From NCBI GenBank assembly GCA_963575745.1, contig CAUYUJ010021690.1, forward strand, positions 47,501 through 111,500: DNA of 64,000 nt, read 5' to 3'. The stretch comes from Prorocentrum cordatum (Eukaryota; Sar; Dinophyceae; Prorocentrales; Prorocentraceae). The notes under the pieces are model-generated. The model saw only the letters and a program-made list of their open reading frames with translations, made no database searches and was not told the origin of the DNA. Shown one piece after another: positions 57,121 through 64,000 of this stretch. Made by a program: the position numbers and the translations under genes. The stretch's first letter is position 1. Each line of letters begins with the position of its first letter.

Positions 57121-58546
57121 TTACAAAATCAAGATATCCGATTCCCTGTCGTCATACCACGATATCTCCTCGCAGTGGTCTCGTAAGAACTGAATGTCCT
57201 GCACGTATTGCACTGCCCAGGGCGTGCTGTGAGCGCCTACCCTTCCTTCCTGCAGCCTAGGCGTCGCATTCCTGAAGTCAAGTGGGGTCGGCCCGAACAC
57301 AGCAGCAAATACTTGCACGTGCGCCTCGGGATGAGCAGCCCATTTCTTGTACCATTTCAATCTGCGGATCATAAGTTCCGTGGCCGCGCGATTTATCTTC
57401 ATCTTTCTGAACTCAGCTCTGTTCGTGAGTTGTCTCCTGGTGCCGTCTGCCTCCGTCCACGAGCATCCCCCTTGGTCCAGGCTCCGAAGCATCTTGCAAA
57501 GCGCACTGTCTAACGCATCTGTCCACCGAGGCTCGAGAACCATACAAATGAGACCACTCAACGCCGCTCCCTGCACAAAGGCAATGAACATCATGCGTCG
57601 CACATCTCGCGGCGTGTCCGACCCCCAGAAGCTTCCAGCAAGCCTCCACGCCTTTCTAGCAGCAAAGATCCTCCTCCTCACTTCTCCTCCCAGGTTCCCA
57701 GACGTGTGTAGATACACTCGAAATTTGCGTGTCATAGTTTGCCACCCTTCCCCCACCAGGCTCAGCATGTGCTCCGTTTTTGACGGGTTCAATTGCCAGT
57801 CCCCACCCTCTTGCAATTTCTGTTCCAGCTGTTTCGTCATGCGATTTAGCTCCGCTCGTACCCCGTAGCTTGTGTAACCCCCTTTCCACGTAGATAGCTT
57901 CGTCACGTCGACCATAAAAGAGCACACCGACAATTTCATATATTCCTGCGTATCTGGACACAACGCTTTGAGTAGCCTGTTGGATGCATGTTGGTCTTCC
58001 CCCAGGCACGCATCGAGCACTGGGTTGCAACAATCATTGAAGCCCCTGGGTGCAAGACAAAACCCCATCTGCGCGCCCGTAGTGCTGCTCAAGTGCGCTC
58101 TCCCGTCATACCCTGCAATGCTCATCGCTTGATGCTGCACCGCCCCTAAAGCAAATAGCTCATCCTTCGGGTCGGATTGTCGTGCCACTGTCTGTCGCCT
58201 CCAGCACTTCCCTGCGAGTACTCGCAAATGCATTCGTACAGTCGAAATTAGTCGTAACGTACGGTAGTTGGGCCTGCCTGCACCTCCATTGCGCCGACTG
58301 CAGGCTGACAAGAGCATTTTCCCGAGAGCGATGACGAAGTCCCCCATGAGCCCAGGCAGGCCTCCTAACTTCTTGGGCTCTAGCATGGATCCCCGAGTGC
58401 CAAGCGAGTCCCCAGGAATGCCAATAACTGTGCATAATCCCACGACCAGCTATGCCAGCTTTGCCATTATTCTTGCTCGACGAGAAACTCTGAGCACGCA
58501 ACGTGTCCATCGGCATACACTGCTCCCGGCGAACTAAGATAACCAT
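57121..58546 (-). pseudogene. LINE 2 reverse transcriptase region, decayed
   Basis: Minus strand. About 58270-58240 gives TTNFDCTNAFASTRREVL (palm motif A with its Asp). Then, in another frame, GAQMGFCLAPRGFNDCCNPV (motif B region), CSFMVDVTKLSTW in place of FADD (58000-57890, one Asp retained), NPSKTEHMLSLVGEG, and a thumb-like segment to 57121. Frame shifts and the altered active site argue for loss of function. Confidence 0.7.
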
Positions 58547-59247
58547 GTATCAAGTTGAGTTGAAGAAAGGGGCTGCATCTTTGCCTTTAAACGGTTCGCT
58601 CCCCAAGCCTGCCCTCGTCGCACGGCCGAACACCCACAGATCGTCGTCCACCACTGCTTGCGGCGCCGCGCCCTCCGCCCTCTGCTTCTTGCCGATGCTC
58701 TCCCCGCTCGGCCACCCCATCTTCTCGAGAAGCCTCCTCCCTCTGTCCATCCTCCTCTGGGCAGCCGGTCTCTCGAGGTCCTCCTCGTCCTTCTCCTGCT
58801 CCGCTCGATTTGCTTCCGTCGGCAATCCCCAACTGGGCCAAGCTCGTCGTTTCTTGCCCTTGCGAAGATATCGCTCCATGGCATACCTGTCTCTACGCTA
58901 CGTGCCTGATCCCTGATTTCGGCATCATCAAAGAGAAGCTCACCGTTTGTATCGCAGTCCTCTTCATAGTTACGCCGGGTGTCCGACCAGTCCACTTCAG
59001 TGCATGACATACCTCCTTCCGTCGGTCCTCTCGCCAGTTCCCGTGCCCATTCTGTTTTGCTCCAGAAAGTCCGAGCTGCAAAATAGTATCTTTTCTTGGG
59101 CCCCCTCCCGTTCCTCGCATACTCCACTCGTAAAGAATGCGTCTCCGCCCATCTCCCTCCCAAATAAGGCTCCCATCTTTCCCGTGCAAGTTTCTTCTGG
59201 GGTCGTTTGTTTTCGGCGTCACGGCTGATCTTAAGTTCAGCAGACAC
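58534..59247 (-). pseudogene. LINE 2 linker region between endonuclease and reverse transcriptase
   Basis: A 237-residue open frame, charged and Arg-rich, with SDIFARARNDELGPVGDCRR and no motif that I know. Placed in the LINE by its position and strand only. Confidence 0.4.
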
Positions 59248-59564
59248 TTGTTTCAGAAACCTCTGAACCTCCTCGTACTCCTCCTCGCTAGAAGCCTTCC
59301 GACTCCCGAAGGTAACGTTTTTGTCTTGGCACGTCCTCTGTCCCTCCTTTCCCCGTACAGTCGGGGCGCTGAAGAAGGGAACCCTTTCCGTTTGGGAGGG
59401 GCTGCGTGTTCCTCAGTTGTTTGGCAGTGCCCCTTGGGTCTTACTGAGGTCTTCCATGGAACACCGGAGTTTAACTTATGGGGAAAAGGGGCCTCGTTCC
59501 TCCTTTAGGGCTCCTTGGGTCAACGCCCCCAGCTGTAGTTCGCGCCTCCTGTCCAGCATCGGAG

Positions 59565-59721
59565 GGCACCAACTATACACCAACACCGATCCTGGCCCAG
59601 GATCACCCTGGGCCCAGGATCGGTGTATATGCCTTCTTGCGCAAGGCAGGAGGGCGTATACACCGATCCTGGGCCCAGGGTGATCCTGGGCCAGGATCGG
59701 TGTTGGTGTATAGTTAGTGCC
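59565..59721. mobile_element. Foldback element: 65-bp arms with one mismatch, 27-bp loop
   Basis: Left arm 59565-59629 begins GGCACCAACTATACACCAAC. Right arm 59657-59721 ends GTTGGTGTATAGTTAGTGCC. Arms contain the sub-palindromes CCTGGGCCCAGG and GATCCTGGCCCAGGATC. It lies in the decayed LINE 2 between endonuclease and linker. No clear target duplication (GGAG left, TTCC right). Confidence 0.92.
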
Positions 59722-59724
59722 TTC

Positions 59725-60990
59725 CTACAGCAGCCACATCCTCGCCCTTCCGGAGCTCCTGCTGCCACTCGGGGCGCCCTCGCCTCCTCGGTGGGAGTCA
59801 CCTCCCGCAGGGCCTCGCGCGCCGCCCCGTGGGTCGGGGGTCTTCCTCGCCGCCGCCCCCTCCCCCTCCTCCTCCTCCTCCTCCTCCCTCCTCCCCCTCC
59901 TCCCCCTCCTCCCCCTCCTCCCCCTCCTCCCCTCCTCCCCCTCCTCCCCTCCTCCCCTCTCCCCCTCCCCCTCCCCCTCCCCCTCCCCCTCCCCCTCCTC
60001 CTCCTCCTCCTCCTCCTCCTCCTCCTCCTCCTCCTCCACCTTCTTGAAAGAACTCCTCTCGCCTCACTCCCTCCTGCAGGCAGCGCGTGGGCATGCCCCT
60101 ATCCAGCTGTGGTGTGTGCTGCAGTCGCGTGTAGCTCCGTGCCGCCAGTCCTGGTGGTATCTGCAGTCCTACTGGTACAGGGTCCCTGGGCAGTCGACTC
60201 CGTATGGCCTGTAGTCTCCGCTCCGCATCTTTTAGCACACAGCACTGCTCCACTAGATCCCTCGCCCAAGTGGGTATGCCGATGTGGTCGATACGGGTCC
60301 CGCCACCTTTCGGTCCATAAAAAGTCTGTTGCACACCCGTGCTGTCAGTAGTTGGCAGGAACATGTGGTTCTCCTCACAAAAACGCCTGAACCTCCTCCC
60401 ATTCGTGTTTTCACATCTCGGGTAGCATCGTCCTATTTCCCTGCCCTGTGTACTGCACATGACTCCTGCCTCATCCCTGGCCAGCCCGAAGTCGCTGTTG
60501 ATATCTCCTCCTACAAGCCCGATCATACAGTTGGCCTAGCCACTCACATATTTTGTCCGCCGTATCTGCACTCCACTTATCAGTGACGGGACCAAAATAT
60601 ACAGCAGCAAGCAAGGGATCCTCCTGCGCCGTTCGCACTCGTATGGCCCCCGCCCGTCCCTGAATCGCCTTAGGTAGGTCATAGATTTCTCGCAGCGCCG
60701 TCTTAGCATAGTGGTTCCCCATGAGAACCGAAACTCCACAGCTCTTGTTTGCGTGCTTCCCCCGACCTGCTCCGAAACGAATGCCCCAATGGTGGTTAAG
60801 CTGCACCTGCGCACTCGGGTAGTCAAGTTCTGCGCAATGTTGCGCTCTGACCAACATGATGCAATCCCAGGATTTGAGCTCCCTGCTAATGTCCTGAGGC
60901 CTGTCATAGTATGCATACAGTGGGTTCAACGACACCATGCGCACCCTACCCTCGCAGTCCGATCCCACCCCTTCCGTCACGCATCCGCTC
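59725..60990 (-). pseudogene. LINE 2 endonuclease region
   Basis: Minus strand from about 60955: VRMVSLNPLYAYYDRPQDI, WDCIMLVRAQHC, NKSCGVSVLMGNHYAKT, LLAAVYFGPVTDKW. Then, after a frame change near 60500, VGGDINSDFGLARD and TFYGPKGGGTRIDHIGIP. This is the order of an apurinic-type endonuclease. The Asn of motif 1, the Asp of GGDI and the terminal DH are kept; the usual Gln-Glu is RA. The CCT tract 59857-60042 follows in the linker. Confidence 0.7.
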
Positions 60991-61128
60991 AGCACAGCGC
61001 ACGCGAGCAAGTAAGAGAACAGCGCCATCCCCCCCTCACCCCTTCGGCTGTGTGGCGGGGTGTACACGAAAGGGGGCAGTGCTGGCATTTTGTGCCAGTC
61101 GGTTACCGCTTCTAGGCTGGAAGCGGCG

Positions 61129-62440
<1,312 letters not shown>

Positions 62441-64000
62441 GAGGCTCGTCCTCATCGGCGAGCTGGGAGACGGGACGGTGGTAGTGCTGTTTCCGCACCT
62501 TTGGCTGATGAGAGCATGAGCAGGGATACCCTTGGAGACTCCACCGGGCAGGAGGAGAAGGACGAGGAGAGTCAGGAGGGGGAAGTAGGGGAGGACTCAG
62601 ATGGGGGCGAATTGAGACAACGGCAGTTGACCTTCGGGGGGTCCCTCGTCGCCACGGCTGGACGCAGCTCAGAAAACTGGTGCGGTTGGACCCCGGGAGG
62701 GGTCCAGGGATCGATTTTTAGCTGCTGTTGTCCCAACCTACCCTGCTCCGAAGGACTAGGACAATTGTGCTAGACGGTGAGGGGGAGGGCGAGGAAGGCG
62801 AGCCTAGGGGCATTTGGGTGATCATGATGGCGGGAGAGACCAGGAGGATGGGGTGAAGGAGAGCTGCGGCGGCAGTGGCGGACGATGGTGGTGGATGAAG
62901 AGGGAGGCGAGGAGGATGAGGAGGAGAGGGGAGAGGGGGGCGACGGTAGTAGTTGGGGCACTGGCGGAGGATTATTGGTGGATGAGGGGGATGAGAAGCT
63001 TTGTTATGCCAAGCGCCTGGCAGAACCGCGTTCAGTCTGAAACCTTCCTTTTTTCACGAGGGCTCCTTGGCTCAGCGAGAGCGAGCGGAGGCGTGGTGAG
63101 AGTTAGCCGACCAACATCGGAATAACGTGAGTAGGGGACAGAGTGGGGATGCCGGGTCCGTGCCAGTCCCGATGTAGATTCTGGCCACGGGAAGGGGGGG
63201 AGGCGCCCGTCCGTGTGCCGCTTGGCTCGGGGCTAGCGCAAGCCCTCCTCCTCCTCCTCCTCCTCCTCCTCCCCTCCTCCCTGTCCTCCCTGTCCTCCAT
63301 CCACCTCATCCCCTCCCCCCTCTTCCTCTTCCTCACTCTCCCCAGTCCTACCCTTCCTCGTCGCCCTCCCAACTGGAGCCCCCCAGAGCCTCCTCGAGCC
63401 TCATCGGCCACTGAAGTGCGAGAAGCTCGCCGAAAACCTCTGCGGAGGAGGGGGAGTGAGGAGGAGGCGAGGCCTCTCTGCTCCTCTTCCTCTTCTCCGC
63501 TTCCGACTTTTCCTCCTCCTCCTCCTCCTCCTCCCTCCTCCTCCTCCGCCTCCTCCCTCCTCGTCCTCCTCCTCCTCCTCCTCCTCCAGGCTCCACCTCC
63601 TCCTCCTCCTCCTCCTCCTCCTCCTCCTCCGCTTCCTCCTCCTCCCTCATCCTTCATCCCTTTGAACATCGATCCTCCCTGGCGCACCCCCAGACGTGTC
63701 GGTAGGTCGGGCCAGGCATGTCGCCTGAGACTTGTCGCCGTGGCGCCGCGCACATATGTCTCAAATGCTTACAGTCGTTCCAAGGATGGAGGGCGGGCGG
63801 GTCGTTTTTCAAAATGGAGCTCTCGCCGCCGCATTCGTTTCAAACATTTGGAGCAGTTTCAGGGATGGTTGCCATGTCGTTTTCAAACTGTCGCTTCTGC
63901 CTCAGCGCCAAGCGCATTCGTCCTGAAGTTCTGCAGCAGTTTTAAGGATTCGTAGGGGCGAAGTCCCAGGAAAGGCGTCCTTGCGCGTTTTAGGATTACC
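62441..64000. other. Unassigned right end with CCT tracts
   Basis: 62501-62773 (+) encodes an acidic 90-residue frame (EEKDEESQEGEVGEDSDGG) that I do not recognise. CCT tracts at 63243-63345 and 63505-63650. The remaining sequence has no gene I can support. Confidence 0.4.

Overview
This is nuclear DNA of a photosynthetic, peridinin-type dinoflagellate. The evidence is a chlorophyll a/c light-harvesting (LHC) polyprotein gene, an exact copy of the dinoflagellate spliced leader at the head of a retroelement, GC- and GA-type intron donors with duplicated splice borders, and introner-like repeats. A Prorocentrum-like species is a guess. There are no bacterial-style operons, tRNAs, rRNAs or CRISPR arrays that I can recognise. 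The dominant object is one very large + strand gene. Fifteen exons between 1028 and 43710 join without a frame break into about 2,347 codons that encode thirteen three-helix LHC domains. Its 5' end (transit peptide) lies outside the window or was not recognised. Its introns hold most other things in the left two thirds: a 3.5-kb CA-rich satellite (intron 1), a non-LTR retrotransposon, a separate PDZ/RING gene and many nested small inverted-repeat elements (intron 3, about 17 kb), and minisatellites and degenerate repeats (introns 4, 7, 10). Exons 5-13 and their introns are a near-identical tandem segmental duplication (three units, spacing 3.44 and 4.03 kb). Exon 4 carries a 1,122-bp direct duplication. 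Right of 43.7 kb I find no host gene. 43.7-47.9 kb is GC-rich DNA with minisatellites. 47.9-53.2 kb is four copies of a composite satellite-bearing element. 53.3-55.0 kb is triplet repeat and a G-rich, quadruplex-prone minisatellite. 55.1-61.0 kb is a decayed minus-strand LINE with C-terminal zinc fingers. 61.1-64.0 kb is GAT and CCT/GGA repeat with unassigned sequence. The main biological story is intron birth. At least six families of short inverted-repeat elements are present, several nested in one another with visible target duplications. One sits exactly as the intron of the RING gene, so that splicing restores the pre-insertion coding sequence. Another, a GC-rich hairpin, fills the 186-bp introns of the LHC gene.
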